A program made the translations under genes and the position numbers. The notes under the pieces are model-generated. The model was not told the DNA's origin, ran no database searches, and saw only the letters and a list, made by a program, of their open reading frames with translations. Of a stretch of DNA of 64,000 bases, positions 1-8,666 are shown piece after piece. Numbering within the stretch: the stretch's first letter is position 1; the number at the start of each line of letters is the position of its first letter. The DNA comes from Draconibacterium orientale. GTDB taxonomy: Bacteria; Bacteroidota; Bacteroidia; Bacteroidales; Prolixibacteraceae. The stretch spans positions 2,356,001 to 2,420,000 of the forward strand of contig NZ_CP007451.1 of NCBI RefSeq assembly GCF_000626635.1, in the 5' to 3' direction.

Positions 1-2
1 CA

Positions 3-179
3 TCGAAAGGCCAGTCGGGACCAACATTGAATAAAGTACTTCGGTTTTGTTATTCCTACGATCCGCAAGGACAAACATATGTATTAAATGTAACTAAAGT
101 AAGCGGAACCATAATTATGTTTTTCGCGCTGGTTTTACTGCTGTTTCTGGTATTAAAACCAAAGAAAAAAGTAAATTAA
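3..179 (+). CDS. SCO1/SenC family copper chaperone, C-terminal part
   Basis: The gene runs in from the left edge, so only its last 58 codons are visible. The frame reads SKGQSGPTLNKVLRFCYSYD and ends in a single hydrophobic segment (about IIMFFALVLLLFLVL) followed by a lysine-rich tail. That ending, thioredoxin-like domain then a C-terminal membrane anchor, is typical of SCO proteins in Bacteroidota, which deliver copper to the CuA site of oxidase subunit II. It lies 10 bp upstream of ctaD and probably heads the oxidase operon. The CxxxC copper motif would lie outside the window and could not be checked. Confidence 0.7.
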   Translation, partial: SKGQSGPTLNKVLRFCYSYDPQGQTYVLNVTKVSGTIIMFFALVLLLFLVLKPKKKVN

Positions 180-189
180 ACTAAACTTT

Positions 190-1803
190 ATGCATACAAC
201 AAATGCTGTTAATGGAGCAAACTACCTCACCTATCAGGGAAAGTACAAAGGTTTGCTCGGATGGATTTTTTCCACTGACCATAAACGTATTGGTCTTCTT
301 TATTTGTATTCGATAGCTACCATGTTTGCAACTGGTGTTTTGCTGGGGCTTGCCATGAAATTTGAATTGCTGGCGCCCGGAAAAACAATTATGGATGCGC
401 AAACCTACAACGCTACGTTTACCGTTCATGGTGTTATAATGATTTTTATGGTTGTTGTGCCCGGTTTACCCGCGGTTTTCGGAAACCTGATGTTGCCTAT
501 AATGATTGGTGCAAAAGATGTTGCTTTTCCAAAACTCAACCTGCTCTCGTGGTGGCTTTATGTAACCGGCGTGGTTTTGGTGCTTTGTGCATTGCTGTTT
601 GGCTCGGGAACTCCCGACACCGGCTGGACCTTTTACGCACCTTACAGTTTTAAAAGCGGAACCAACCTGCTGCCTGCCATATTCGGGGCATTTGTATTGG
701 GTTTCTCGTCCATTCTTACCGGACTAAACTTTTTGGTGACCATTCACCGCTTACGTTGCCCCGGCATGAAATGGACCAAACTTCCTTTATTTGTTTGGAC
801 ACTCTACGGAACAGCCTGGATTCAATTACTGGCAACTCCGGTTGTGGGTATCACTTTGGTGTTAGTTGCTCTTGAACGAGTTTTCGGAGTTGGTGTTTTC
901 GATCCGGCACTGGGAGGCGATCCTGTTTTGTATCAGCACCTGTTCTGGATTTATTCGCACCCGGCAGTTTATATTATGATTTTGCCTGCCATGGGAGCCA
1001 TTTCCGAAATTATTCCAACCTTTTCGCAAAAACATATTTTTGGTTACAAAGCAATTATTGCTTCCACTATGGCCATTGCATTTGTGGGCTACCTGGTTTG
1101 GGGCCACCACATGTTTACAGCCGGAATGAGTGGAACAGCACAATATTATTTTTCACTCCTCACATTTATTGTTGCCATACCAAGTGCAATAAAAGTATTT
1201 AACTGGATATCGACGATGTATAAGGGGGCGATCAATATCCAAACGCCCTTTTACTGGGCAGTGTCATTTATTTTTGTGTTTATGGTTGGTGGTTTAAGCG
1301 GCCTTGTTTTGGGTGCTCTGGCGACCGATATTTACGTGCACGACACTGCCTTTGTTGTTGCCCACTTCCATTACATTGTTTTTGGAGGAACAGGCTTTGC
1401 CTTTTTTGCGGCAATGCACTACTGGTTCCCAAAAATATTTGGAAGAATGTATGATAAGGCCTGGGCCAATGTTGGCTGGCTGATTTTCACCATTGGTTTT
1501 CTGGCGTTGTATTCGCCCATGTTCTATTTGGGAATGATGGGGATGCCAAGGCGTTATTACGACTACCTCGAAGAGTTCCATGGAGGAAATATCCTGAGCA
1601 CTATTGGCTCGTGGGTATTGGTAACCGGTTTTATCATCATTGTTACCAATCTGATTCGCTCGGCGCGAAAAGGAGAACCGGCCGAAATGAATCCGTGGCA
1701 CAGTAAAACTCTGGAATGGACAGTTACTTCGCCGCCACCTGTATTAAATTTTGAGAAAGAACCTGTTCTGGGAGAAAAAGACGGACCTTATAACTATGAC
1801 TAA
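190..1803 (+). CDS. ctaD: Cytochrome c oxidase subunit I (heme-copper oxidase, A2-like)
   Basis: This is the catalytic subunit that reduces O2 at the heme a3-CuB centre in the inner membrane. The 537 residues have the many membrane spans expected of the family. Visible motifs are the heme a histidine in FTVHGVIMIFM, YSHPAVYI carrying the CuB histidine, WGHHMFTAG with the paired CuB histidines, and AHFHYIVFGG with the heme a/a3 histidines. In place of the Glu of the GHPEV motif there is YSHPAV, the mark of A2-type oxidases as I know the family. The start ATG at 190 gives MHTTNAVNG. The stop overlaps the start of ctaE. The family assignment is firm; the subtype is inferred from one motif. Confidence 0.95.
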   Translation: MHTTNAVNGANYLTYQGKYKGLLGWIFSTDHKRIGLLYLYSIATMFATGVLLGLAMKFELLAPGKTIMDAQTYNATFTVHGVIMIFMVVVPGLPAVFGNLMLPIMIGAKDVAFPKLNLLSWWLYVTGVVLVLCALLFGSGTPDTGWTFYAPYSFKSGTNLLPAIFGAFVLGFSSILTGLNFLVTIHRLRCPGMKWTKLPLFVWTLYGTAWIQLLATPVVGITLVLVALERVFGVGVFDPALGGDPVLYQHLFWIYSHPAVYIMILPAMGAISEIIPTFSQKHIFGYKAIIASTMAIAFVGYLVWGHHMFTAGMSGTAQYYFSLLTFIVAIPSAIKVFNWISTMYKGAINIQTPFYWAVSFIFVFMVGGLSGLVLGALATDIYVHDTAFVVAHFHYIVFGGTGFAFFAAMHYWFPKIFGRMYDKAWANVGWLIFTIGFLALYSPMFYLGMMGMPRRYYDYLEEFHGGNILSTIGSWVLVTGFIIIVTNLIRSARKGEPAEMNPWHSKTLEWTVTSPPPVLNFEKEPVLGEKDGPYNYD

Positions 1804-2434
1804 TATGGCTGAACATCAACATGCTCATGTGGAGCACCCCGACATGTACGATCCTGAATCGTCGAAAATCGGAATGTGGCTGTTTATTTTTACCGAACTG
1901 CTGTTGTTTGGCGGCCTGTTTATTGTTTACTCGGTTTATCGTTATCTGAATCCCGACGCCTTTCACCTGGCGGCTGAAGAACTAAATACCTTTATTGGCG
2001 CGTTTAATACTGTTATTCTGTTAGTAAGTAGTATGACGATCGCCATGTCGACAACAGCTTTGCAAAAAGGACACAAAAAAGTGGCCATTGCACTGGTGGT
2101 AATAACTTTCATTATTGGCATTGGCTTTTTGGTGAATAAGTATTTTGAGTGGGGCGTAAAATTCTCGCACGGAATCTGGCCGGGATCAGAACAAATGCTG
2201 AATGAAATGAGCCAGGGCGAAATCCTTTTCTTTGGTTTATACTTTGTAATGACCGGCTTGCACGCACTGCATATTATTGTAGGCCTTATAATCATGGGTT
2301 TTGCCATTAAAGGTGTGGCCAACGGAAAAGTAAATGCCAAACGACCGTCGTTACTCGATAACTGCGGTTTGTACTGGCACCTTGTCGATCTGATCTGGAT
2401 TTTTCTGTTCCCACTATTTTATCTCATCCATTAA
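1796..2434 (+). CDS. ctaE: Cytochrome c oxidase subunit III
   Basis: Integral membrane subunit of the oxidase, about 212 residues. The motif SSKIGMWLFIFTELLLFGG in the first span and the later GLHALHIIVGL and YWHLVDLIWIFLFPLFYL spans are characteristic of subunit III. The ATG at 1796 overlaps the last codons of ctaD by 8 bp, which suggests translational coupling. A longer open frame begins at a TTG at 1751, but that would place 15 residues with no family similarity inside ctaD, so it was not used; ATG 1805 is a second option. The histidine-rich start (AEHQHAHVEH) is common in this branch. Confidence 0.93.
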   Translation: MTNMAEHQHAHVEHPDMYDPESSKIGMWLFIFTELLLFGGLFIVYSVYRYLNPDAFHLAAEELNTFIGAFNTVILLVSSMTIAMSTTALQKGHKKVAIALVVITFIIGIGFLVNKYFEWGVKFSHGIWPGSEQMLNEMSQGEILFFGLYFVMTGLHALHIIVGLIIMGFAIKGVANGKVNAKRPSLLDNCGLYWHLVDLIWIFLFPLFYLIH

Positions 2435-2444
2435 AACTAAAGCT

Positions 2445-2735
2445 ATGTCAGAAGATAAACATCATCATATCGTTCCATATCGATTATACGTCATCGTTTT
2501 GTTGGCGCTGTTGGCACTAACTTTTGGGTCGATAGGAATTACCTCGATAGAACTGGGCGAGTTTACCGTTGCTGCAGCCTTGCTGTTTGCCGTAGTAAAA
2601 TCGGCACTGGTGTTAACTTATTTTATGCACCTTAAATACGACAAACCATACATTAAATTGATGGTAGCCTTTGTGTTTGCCATTTTTGTGGTTGTAATTG
2701 TGATAACCTTTTTAGATTACCTCTATAGAGTATAA
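2445..2735 (+). CDS. ctaF: Cytochrome c oxidase subunit IV family protein
   Basis: Small 96-residue membrane protein with three hydrophobic segments (about 12-30, 39-60 and 68-93) and a histidine-rich N-terminus. The phrase VVKSALVLTYFMHLKYDKP is the conserved core of the prokaryotic COX4 (CtaF/COX4_pro) family. It is the usual small accessory subunit in Bacteroidota oxidase operons. It starts 10 bp after ctaE and ends 2 bp before ctaC, so the genes must be co-transcribed. The function is structural or assembly-related; no catalytic residues are expected. Confidence 0.9.
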   Translation: MSEDKHHHIVPYRLYVIVLLALLALTFGSIGITSIELGEFTVAAALLFAVVKSALVLTYFMHLKYDKPYIKLMVAFVFAIFVVVIVITFLDYLYRV

Positions 2736-2737
2736 CT

Positions 2738-3688
2738 ATGTATAGCTCAGAAATAACCAAAGCCTCAAATTTTGTTCAGGGTGTCGACACTGCATTTCTT
2801 GTTATAATGGGTATATCGTTTTTGTTCCTTATCGGGCTAACGGTAGTAATGCTGGTGTTTATATTTAAATACAACAAGAAAAGGAACCCAAAAGCAACGC
2901 AGATTGAAGGAAGTACCAAATTGGAAATCATCTGGACTGTTGTTCCGTTTCTTTTAACTATGCTGATGTTTTACTACGGATGGGCAGGCTGGAAACCCAT
3001 GCAGCGCGCACCAAAAGATGCTATGGAAATTACCGCTTACGGACGAATGTGGAACTTTAGTTTTGAATATGAAAATGGCCGTCGTACCGATACACTTTTC
3101 CTGCCAAAAGATCAGGCTATAAAATTAAACCTGGTAGCCATGGATGTATTGCACAGTTTATACATTCCGGCATTTCGTGTAAAGCAGGATATGGTACCCG
3201 GAATGAAAGATAACTTTATGTGGTTTGAGCCCCAAAAAGTTGGAACCTACGAGTTGTATTGTGCCGAATATTGCGGATTGCAACACTCCTACATGTACAC
3301 GTATGTGGAAGTAATGGAAGATTCTGCTTTCCAAGCCTGGATCGCTGATACAACAAATGTTGCGGCTTCTGCGGCCGAAATTGACTCGCCTGCAGCAACG
3401 GGTAAACGAATCATGCAAAATATTGGGTGTTTTGCCTGTCATACATTGGATGGAACCAAACTGGTTGGGCCGAGTTTTAAAGGAATTTGGGGGGCAGAAC
3501 ATACGGTTGAGACTGGTCGTGAAACACGGCAGGTTACAGTTGATGAGGAATATATCCGAAAATCAATTTATGAGCCGAATGCCGATGTGGTGGACGGATA
3601 CAATAAAGGATTAATGGTTTCGTACGAAGGACAACTTTCGGATGATGACATTGATAATATTATTGAATACCTGAAAACGGTGAAGTAG
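2738..3688 (+). CDS. ctaC: Cytochrome c oxidase subunit II fused to cytochrome c (caa3 type)
   Basis: 316 residues. Two N-terminal membrane hairpin segments (about 18-45 and 67-88) are followed by the periplasmic cupredoxin domain with the complete CuA motif CAEYCGLQHSYM. A C-terminal cytochrome c domain follows, with one heme-binding CFACH and the likely distal ligand in NKGLMVSYEGQLSDDD. The fusion means electrons can enter through a built-in cytochrome c, as in caa3 oxidases. The gene is last in the order D-E-F-C, whereas subunit II more often comes first. There is no obvious terminator; a repeat field starts about 50 bp downstream. Confidence 0.95.
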   Translation: MYSSEITKASNFVQGVDTAFLVIMGISFLFLIGLTVVMLVFIFKYNKKRNPKATQIEGSTKLEIIWTVVPFLLTMLMFYYGWAGWKPMQRAPKDAMEITAYGRMWNFSFEYENGRRTDTLFLPKDQAIKLNLVAMDVLHSLYIPAFRVKQDMVPGMKDNFMWFEPQKVGTYELYCAEYCGLQHSYMYTYVEVMEDSAFQAWIADTTNVAASAAEIDSPAATGKRIMQNIGCFACHTLDGTKLVGPSFKGIWGAEHTVETGRETRQVTVDEEYIRKSIYEPNADVVDGYNKGLMVSYEGQLSDDDIDNIIEYLKTVK

Positions 3689-3744
3689 CAACAAGGCAAA
3701 AGGAAAAAGTAGAAAGGCAAAAGAGAAGGATTAGTGATTAAGGA

Positions 3745-4062
3745 TTAAAGTGTCATCCTGAGCGTAGTCGAAGGATGAATTTAGAATGATGATTAACGAT
3801 TTGAAATTTCAGAACAAAAGGCAGTAGGCAAAAAACAATACGCAAAATTCTATTGTGTCTGATGTGGTCTATGTGGTTCAAAAACAAGGCAAAAGTTTAA
3901 AGTAAAAAAGCAAAAGTGAGGAAGGCTTTGCCTGCCGAAATCCCGATCGTAGCGTCGGGGGAAGGATAAGTGATTAAGGATTAATTGAGTGAATGAGTAG
4001 ACAGTAGGCAAAAAACAATACGCAAAATTCTATTGTGTCTCATGTGATCTATGTGGTTCAAA
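3745..4062 (+). repeat. Mosaic intergenic repeat field, left copy
   Basis: The 380-bp gap between ctaC and ctaB has no gene. It is built of pieces found elsewhere in the window: a GTCATCCTGAGCGTAGTC unit, ATTAACGATTTGAAATTTCAG, an AAAATTCTATTGTGTCT block present twice (near 3845 and 4025, about 180 bp apart), GGCAAAAG runs and a hairpin around CCCGATCGTAGCGTCGGG. The same pieces, in matching order but on the opposite strand, fill 14.89-15.68 kb. The last copy runs into the ctaB start region and creates a false upstream ATG at 4051. Confidence 0.85.
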
Positions 4063-4068
4063 AAAAAT

Positions 4069-4929
4069 ATGAAACAGCAACTAAAAATAATATACGAATT
4101 GGGCAAAGTTCGAATATCTCTGCCCATTGCCTTATCGGCATTAACCGGTTATGTACTTTTTACGCACAATGTTGATGCGCAAGGCTGGTGGCTGTTATTT
4201 GGTGTATTTTTTATGGCTTGCAGTTCAAGTGTTCTTAACCACTGGCAGGAGCGCGATATTGATGCACAAATGCCACGTACAAAAGACCGTCCGTTACCTT
4301 CAGGAAGGATTAGCCCTAAAAACGCATTATTGGTAGCTATTGGTTTTGCTGTTCTTGGCTCAGTAATTCTTATTTTTAGTAATCCGCCACTGGCTCTGCT
4401 TTTAAGCTGGCTAACACTGTTTTTTTACAACGGGGTTTATACACCGCTAAAAAAAGTATCGGCTTTTGCCGTAATTCCCGGATCGATGGTAGGGGCAATT
4501 CCGCCAATGATAGGTTGGGCAGGAGCTGGTGGAAGTCTAACGTCAGAGGTTATTCTAATGGTAGCTGCCTTCTTTTTTATCGGGCAAATACCGCATTTCT
4601 GGTTGCTGCTGCTCATGTTTGGCGAGCAATACAAACTGGCTAAAATGCCCAGTCTGAACCAGCTTTTTTCCGAACTGCAAATAAAACGGGTTACTTACAC
4701 CTGGATTTTAACAACAGTTGCTTCGGCATTCCTGGTTATCTTTTTTGTTATCGGCAACAAACTCATCATGTTTTTGCTGCTATTTTACATTTTTTACCTG
4801 TTGTCGTCGCTTACTATGGCGGTGTTTGTTCAGAACGAATTTAAAGTTCGCCCCTCATTCTACAAACTCAATTTCCTCTATCTTTTTATGATGATCTTTT
4901 TAATTGTTGATAGTTTGGTTCATACATAG
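4069..4929 (+). CDS. ctaB: Protoheme IX farnesyltransferase (heme O synthase)
   Basis: UbiA-family membrane prenyltransferase that attaches a farnesyl group to heme b, making the heme O precursor of the oxidase. About 286 residues, mostly hydrophobic. The first aspartate-rich motif is visible as NHWQERDIDAQMPRTKDRP, and the second conserved region as YTPLKKVSAFAVIPG. ATG 4069 (MKQQLKIIYELGK) was chosen over ATG 4051, because the upstream codons belong to the repeat sequence (ATGTGGTTCAAAAA also occurs near 3869). It fits the oxidase operon before it, although the repeat field separates them. Confidence 0.93.
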   Translation: MKQQLKIIYELGKVRISLPIALSALTGYVLFTHNVDAQGWWLLFGVFFMACSSSVLNHWQERDIDAQMPRTKDRPLPSGRISPKNALLVAIGFAVLGSVILIFSNPPLALLLSWLTLFFYNGVYTPLKKVSAFAVIPGSMVGAIPPMIGWAGAGGSLTSEVILMVAAFFFIGQIPHFWLLLLMFGEQYKLAKMPSLNQLFSELQIKRVTYTWILTTVASAFLVIFFVIGNKLIMFLLLFYIFYLLSSLTMAVFVQNEFKVRPSFYKLNFLYLFMMIFLIVDSLVHT

Positions 4930-4963
4930 ATTTGCGGAATCACAACGTGCCGTTTATTTTAAC

Positions 4964-4971
4964 TACATTTG
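4964..4971 (+). promoter_or_regulatory. Probable -7 promoter element TACATTTG
   Basis: TACATTTG matches the Bacteroidota -7 consensus TAnnTTTG and lies 22 bp before the helicase start codon. No clear TTTG at the -33 position was seen, so this is a moderate call. Confidence 0.4.
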
Positions 4972-4993
4972 TAGCACATATTAAAAGAATTGA

Positions 4994-6247
4994 ATGACAT
5001 TTGAAGAACTTGGCATTAATTACGATTTATTGGATGCCATAGAATACATGGGATTTAAAAATGCGACTCCGATTCAGGAGCAGGCAATTCCCACTATCCT
5101 TGAAGGTAGCGACCTAATTGCCTGTGCCCAAACGGGAACAGGGAAAACCGCAGCTTTTTTACTCCCAATCCTTGATTTAATTGCCGACCTGCCCGGCGGC
5201 GAAACCTCAACGCTGATTATTGTACCAACACGCGAGTTGGCCATGCAAATCGATCAGCAGGTGCAGGGAATTGGCTATACCATGGGTATTCATTCCATTG
5301 CCCTGTACGGCGGTGGCGATGGCGACGAATGGGGCCAACAAAAAAGAGCATTGACAAAAGGAGCCGACATTATTATTGCCACACCCGGAAAACTGATTTC
5401 GCACCTAAACCTGGGATATGTGAAATTTGACAAAATCGAATTTCTGATTCTCGATGAGGCTGACCGAATGCTTGATATCGGTTTTTACGAAGACATTACC
5501 AAGATTATTTCGTACCTGCCAAAAGAGCGCCAAACGCTGATGTTCAGCGCAACCATGGCACCTAAGATCAGGAAACTGGCATCGGAGATTCTGAATAATC
5601 CCAAGGAGATTAACATTGCCATGTCGAAACCGGCAGAAGGCGTGTTACAAGCCGCCTACCTTATCTACGACAAACAAAAGGGCGATTTGGTGGCGCACCT
5701 TATTTCCGAGAATCCGGATTACAACAGCGTTATCATTTTCTGCTCAACCAAGCGCGTAACCAACGAATTAGCAAAACGGCTAAAAAAGAAAGGTTTTGAC
5801 GCCGAAGCGATTTCGTCGGATCTGGAACAGAAAGACCGCGAAAGTGTGCTGAATGGATTTCGCTCACGGCGCATTCGTATTTTGGTGGCTACCGATGTAA
5901 TGAGCCGCGGCATCGACATTAAAGATATTAACCTGGTAATTAATTACGATGTGCCCGGCGATGCCGAAGATTATGTACACCGTGTAGGACGTACTGCCCG
6001 TGCCGATTCAACGGGTGTGGCACTTACGCTGGTGAACGAAGACGACATGTACAAGTTTCACCGCATTGAAGAGCTGATCGAGCGCGAGGTGTTTAAAATT
6101 CCTTTGCCCGAACAGTTTGGCGTAGGCCCCGAATGGAAAACACCGTCGAAAGGGAAAAAGCAGAAACACGGGAAATTCCATAAATACAAAAAAGGAGACA
6201 GCCAGCACAAACACCGCAAAAGTTATCAGCAAAGGAAGAAAAAGTAA
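4994..6247 (+). CDS. DEAD-box ATP-dependent RNA helicase
   Basis: 417 residues with the full superfamily 2 motif set: Q-motif region (GFKNATPIQEQAIP), Walker A AQTGTGKT, PTRELA, motif II DEAD, SAT (FSATM), and the C-terminal domain with ATDVMSRGIDIKD and HRVGRTAR. The protein unwinds short RNA duplexes and probably acts in ribosome assembly or mRNA decay. The last 45 residues form a lysine/histidine-rich basic tail (KGKKQKHGKFHKYKKGD) likely to bind RNA. It appears to be a single-gene unit with its own promoter element and a strong terminator. The subfamily (RhlE/RhlB/CsdA-like) cannot be fixed from motifs alone. Confidence 0.95.
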   Translation: MTFEELGINYDLLDAIEYMGFKNATPIQEQAIPTILEGSDLIACAQTGTGKTAAFLLPILDLIADLPGGETSTLIIVPTRELAMQIDQQVQGIGYTMGIHSIALYGGGDGDEWGQQKRALTKGADIIIATPGKLISHLNLGYVKFDKIEFLILDEADRMLDIGFYEDITKIISYLPKERQTLMFSATMAPKIRKLASEILNNPKEINIAMSKPAEGVLQAAYLIYDKQKGDLVAHLISENPDYNSVIIFCSTKRVTNELAKRLKKKGFDAEAISSDLEQKDRESVLNGFRSRRIRILVATDVMSRGIDIKDINLVINYDVPGDAEDYVHRVGRTARADSTGVALTLVNEDDMYKFHRIEELIEREVFKIPLPEQFGVGPEWKTPSKGKKQKHGKFHKYKKGDSQHKHRKSYQQRKKK

Positions 6248-6276
6248 ATGCACATTGGCAGTCAGTATAAAGAAAG

Positions 6277-6320
6277 AATCCGGTCCGTATTTTTAAGCAA
6301 TAACGGGGCGGATTTTTTTA
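6277..6320 (+). terminator. Intrinsic terminator after the helicase
   Basis: The arms AATCCG..CCGT and ACGG..CGGATT pair around an AT-rich loop and are followed by seven T residues. It lies 30 bp after the helicase stop codon. Confidence 0.75.
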
Positions 6321-6378
6321 TCTCATTTGTGCTTTAAACCGATGCTGTGTCAAACAGCTAAGCCTTTGTTTGCTTCGG

Positions 6379-7485
6379 TTATTTCTGCTGCTCTTTACGG
6401 TGCAGCCTTTCTTTTCTTTTTCTGCTGAGGTAACGGCGTACCGGCATGTCAACAAATCGCATTACCAGCCAGGCAAATACTACCAGTGCTACCGTCCCGA
6501 ACAGGATAATCCATACCAGCTGTTGGTTCGACGGACTTTTTGCAACAAAATAATTGCCAAACAACCAAATAAATGCATAGTGCGTCATGTACAGCGGGTA
6601 CGAAATGTTGCCCATAAAAACGCATATTTTTTGCAGCGGTGCCGATAAGGATGAGCCTGCACCAAGCGCTATTAAAAGCGGGAAGTAAAACAATACGATG
6701 ATAGGCTCGGTTAGCGCGGTGTTCCACAATACAGAGCTAAAAAATGCGGCAGACAGCAGGAGTGACAGTACGATAAAGCCAAGTTTATTTTTAATAATCC
6801 AGCCCGAGCGGTAAATAAGCAGCCCCGCCAAAAACGAATAGCTCATGCGAATTCCGCCATCAAAAAATGTTTCGCCATTCCAGCCACCCAGCAAATTGCC
6901 GGCTCGGTAACTTATCCATACAATACCGCCGGCAGCCAGTGCCAGCAGCACCCACAGTAATTTTTTCGAAAGGCGAACCAAAACCAGAGCGTAAAGTATG
7001 TTGGCGATGTACTCCCAAAACAGCGACCACGATGGCGCATTTAAACTAAAAAGATTAAAAAAGCGCTCTTCCATTACCGGAAGCGGAATCATTAACAACG
7101 CGCAAACAAAAATTAACGCGATGTTTCCCAGCGAATGGGCACTGGCATGGTCGGCAAACGGATCGAGAAAAAGCCCGAGCAGACCAAGTATAGTTCCGAT
7201 AACCACCAGGGGATGAAGGCGTATCAGCCGCGAAGTGAAAAAGGCGCGGATGCCCATTTGTGGCAGGCGCTTATCGTAAGCATACGCAATTACAAAACCC
7301 GAAAGGCAAAAGAAAAAATCGACAGCCAAAAAACCATGCCCGATAAAGTTTTGGGTAAAATCGGGAATAATCCATTCCATAAAATGAAATACTACTACTG
7401 CCAGGGCAGCAATACCCCGAAGGCCATCTAATATGTGAAAATGCTGTTTGCTTTGCAGCACAGCTAACTCTTTTGAATGATTCAT
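6379..7485 (-). CDS. Acyltransferase family 3 membrane protein (OafA/YrhL-like)
   Basis: 368 residues with about ten membrane segments. The N-terminal signature LDGLRGIAALAVVVFHF, with the proposed catalytic histidine at about residue 34, is diagnostic of the acyltransferase-3 family, which O-acetylates or O-succinylates surface polysaccharides and other extracytoplasmic glycans. The frame is open further upstream only to a TTG at 7545; the ATG at 7485 (MNHSKELAVLQSKQ) is preferred. The C-terminus is strongly basic (RRYLSRKRKERLHRKEQQK). It is convergent with the helicase. The acceptor substrate is unknown; the exopolysaccharide-like cluster on the other strand is a possible target, by inference only. 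Confidence 0.88.
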   Translation of the reverse strand: MNHSKELAVLQSKQHFHILDGLRGIAALAVVVFHFMEWIIPDFTQNFIGHGFLAVDFFFCLSGFVIAYAYDKRLPQMGIRAFFTSRLIRLHPLVVIGTILGLLGLFLDPFADHASAHSLGNIALIFVCALLMIPLPVMEERFFNLFSLNAPSWSLFWEYIANILYALVLVRLSKKLLWVLLALAAGGIVWISYRAGNLLGGWNGETFFDGGIRMSYSFLAGLLIYRSGWIIKNKLGFIVLSLLLSAAFFSSVLWNTALTEPIIVLFYFPLLIALGAGSSLSAPLQKICVFMGNISYPLYMTHYAFIWLFGNYFVAKSPSNQQLVWIILFGTVALVVFAWLVMRFVDMPVRRYLSRKRKERLHRKEQQK

Positions 7486-7866
7486 TTTTGTTAAATATCC
7501 GGGGCGCTCCCGGTTGATTTTAATAAGATTAGTTGGAAGCGGCAAACATATACAAAAGGCGATTTTAATCCAAATTAAAAAATGCTAAAAGGTGCCATGT
7601 CGGCAGGTAAGATTATAGCCCGGGCAGACGTTTAAAAAAACAATTACTTCTATGCACTGCCACCACCGTAACCAACGATGCTGAAACGTGTCGGGGCTTT
7701 GCCCCTGTGTGCTATTAGTTGATGCAGTTAAACAATTTTACAATTTAGCAATTTAACAATTCAACAATATAATACTTCAAATTTTTCTTGACAGGAGTCA
7801 AATACTGTCACGCCTTATAGTTGTTAATACCACCCTGCTTTTTTCTTTAAACCAGATGTGTAAAAG

Positions 7867-8012
7867 TAATACCAATTGTATTTCATCGTGAGCTTTAAGC
7901 GATACATTGAGATTATCCCGAATTCTTTTCGGGAGTTAATGCCGATAATAAACGAAAGAGGCTTTAGGGGTTTGCGAACTAAAGGCTCATTTCAATATTA
8001 AATCGGTATAAT
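7867..8012 (-). repeat. MITE-like structured element, copy 1
   Basis: The element is bounded by imperfect terminal inverted repeats, TAATACCAATTG on one side and AATCGGTATAATT on the other. Read on the minus strand it contains GAGCCTTTAG, CCTCTTTC, ATCGGCATTAAC, TCGCTTAAAGCTCAC, all recognisable in the same order in the element at 33838-33957. Inner blocks GAGCCTTTA and TTAAAGCTC can pair. It carries no ORF. Confidence 0.6.
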
Positions 8013-8124
8013 TTCCCTTCAAAATAACCTGGCTTTTATCGGCAATGTGCTGAAAATGCCTTTCCTCCAATCAGGAAAAGGGTAAAAAGCTGATTACAAG
8101 AGTAGAATGAGTGGAAAAAAAATT

Positions 8125-8132
8125 TATATTTG
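8125..8132 (+). promoter_or_regulatory. Probable -7 promoter element TATATTTG
   Basis: TATATTTG matches TAnnTTTG and is the best promoter candidate for the receiver/exopolysaccharide-like unit starting at 8267. Confidence 0.4.
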
Positions 8133-8266
8133 TTTGTAGGACGCAATAAAAAAGAACAGGGTTTTTACGCTTGTTAGCTTGTTTCAGCAGAATGTTGGTA
8201 GGAGTGGTAAAAGTCTTTTCAAATAGCAGTTTGTGTAATGTATTGTTGAACTAAAATGAATGTATT

Positions 8267-8635
8267 ATGAAACGTATTTTAGTGGCAGAAGACAACAGAT
8301 TAATTCTGGAGACCGTTGCGCATAGTTTATCCCGAGAAGGCTACGAAATTATTAAAGCCGAGGATGGAAAAGACTGCCTGGCAAAACTCGAAAGCAATGA
8401 GGTGGATTTGCTTATTACCGATTTGTATATGCCAAATTTGAATGGCCTGGAAGTGATTTCGAAATTAAACGAGACCGGTAAAAAGCAAATTCCGGTAATG
8501 GTTCTTTCGGCAGCAGGAGCTGAAGAAAGTGTGATGAAAGCTTTTGATCTGGGTGCCGACGATTACATGGTAAAACCTTTTAGCCTGATTGAATTAAATA
8601 TTAGGGTAAAAAGATTATTAGCTGCCAGGAAGTAA
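8267..8635 (+). CDS. Single-domain response regulator (CheY-like receiver)
   Basis: 122 residues, receiver domain only. The acidic pocket is E8-D9, the phosphoacceptor is D52 in LLITDLYMP, the switch Ser/Thr is in VLSAAG and the conserved lysine is in VKPF. There is no output domain, so it acts through protein contacts. No histidine kinase lies nearby, so it is an orphan. It opens a run of five same-strand genes with gaps of 31, 3, 6 and 11 bp, which suggests that it controls, by direct contact, the membrane machinery encoded downstream; that role is inference. Confidence 0.93.
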   Translation: MKRILVAEDNRLILETVAHSLSREGYEIIKAEDGKDCLAKLESNEVDLLITDLYMPNLNGLEVISKLNETGKKQIPVMVLSAAGAEESVMKAFDLGADDYMVKPFSLIELNIRVKRLLAARK

Positions 8636-8666
8636 AATTTTAGTTTCAATTAGAAACCCGTAATCA

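Larger units (their letters stand above)
7546..8266. other. Long intergenic region before the receiver gene
   Basis: About 780 bp lie between the divergent acyltransferase and receiver genes. No coding frame with plausible start and composition was seen. The region contains runs of CAATTTAGCAATTTAACAA-type sequence, a short palindrome TTGACAGGAGTCAA (near 7788), the structured repeat at 7867-8012, and a promoter-like element at 8125. The untranslated leader of the receiver gene would be about 130 nt long. Confidence 0.6.

Noticed and set aside
1294-1701. 135-residue minus-strand frame in ctaD
   Set aside because: Antisense shadow of a conserved catalytic subunit with no start signal or motif.
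4051-4068. Upstream ATG of ctaB
   Set aside because: The bases ATGTGGTTCAAAAA belong to the intergenic repeat, which also occurs near 3869; the family-like protein begins at 4069.
6370-6648. 92-residue + strand frame
   Set aside because: Antisense to the acyltransferase-3 gene and without support.
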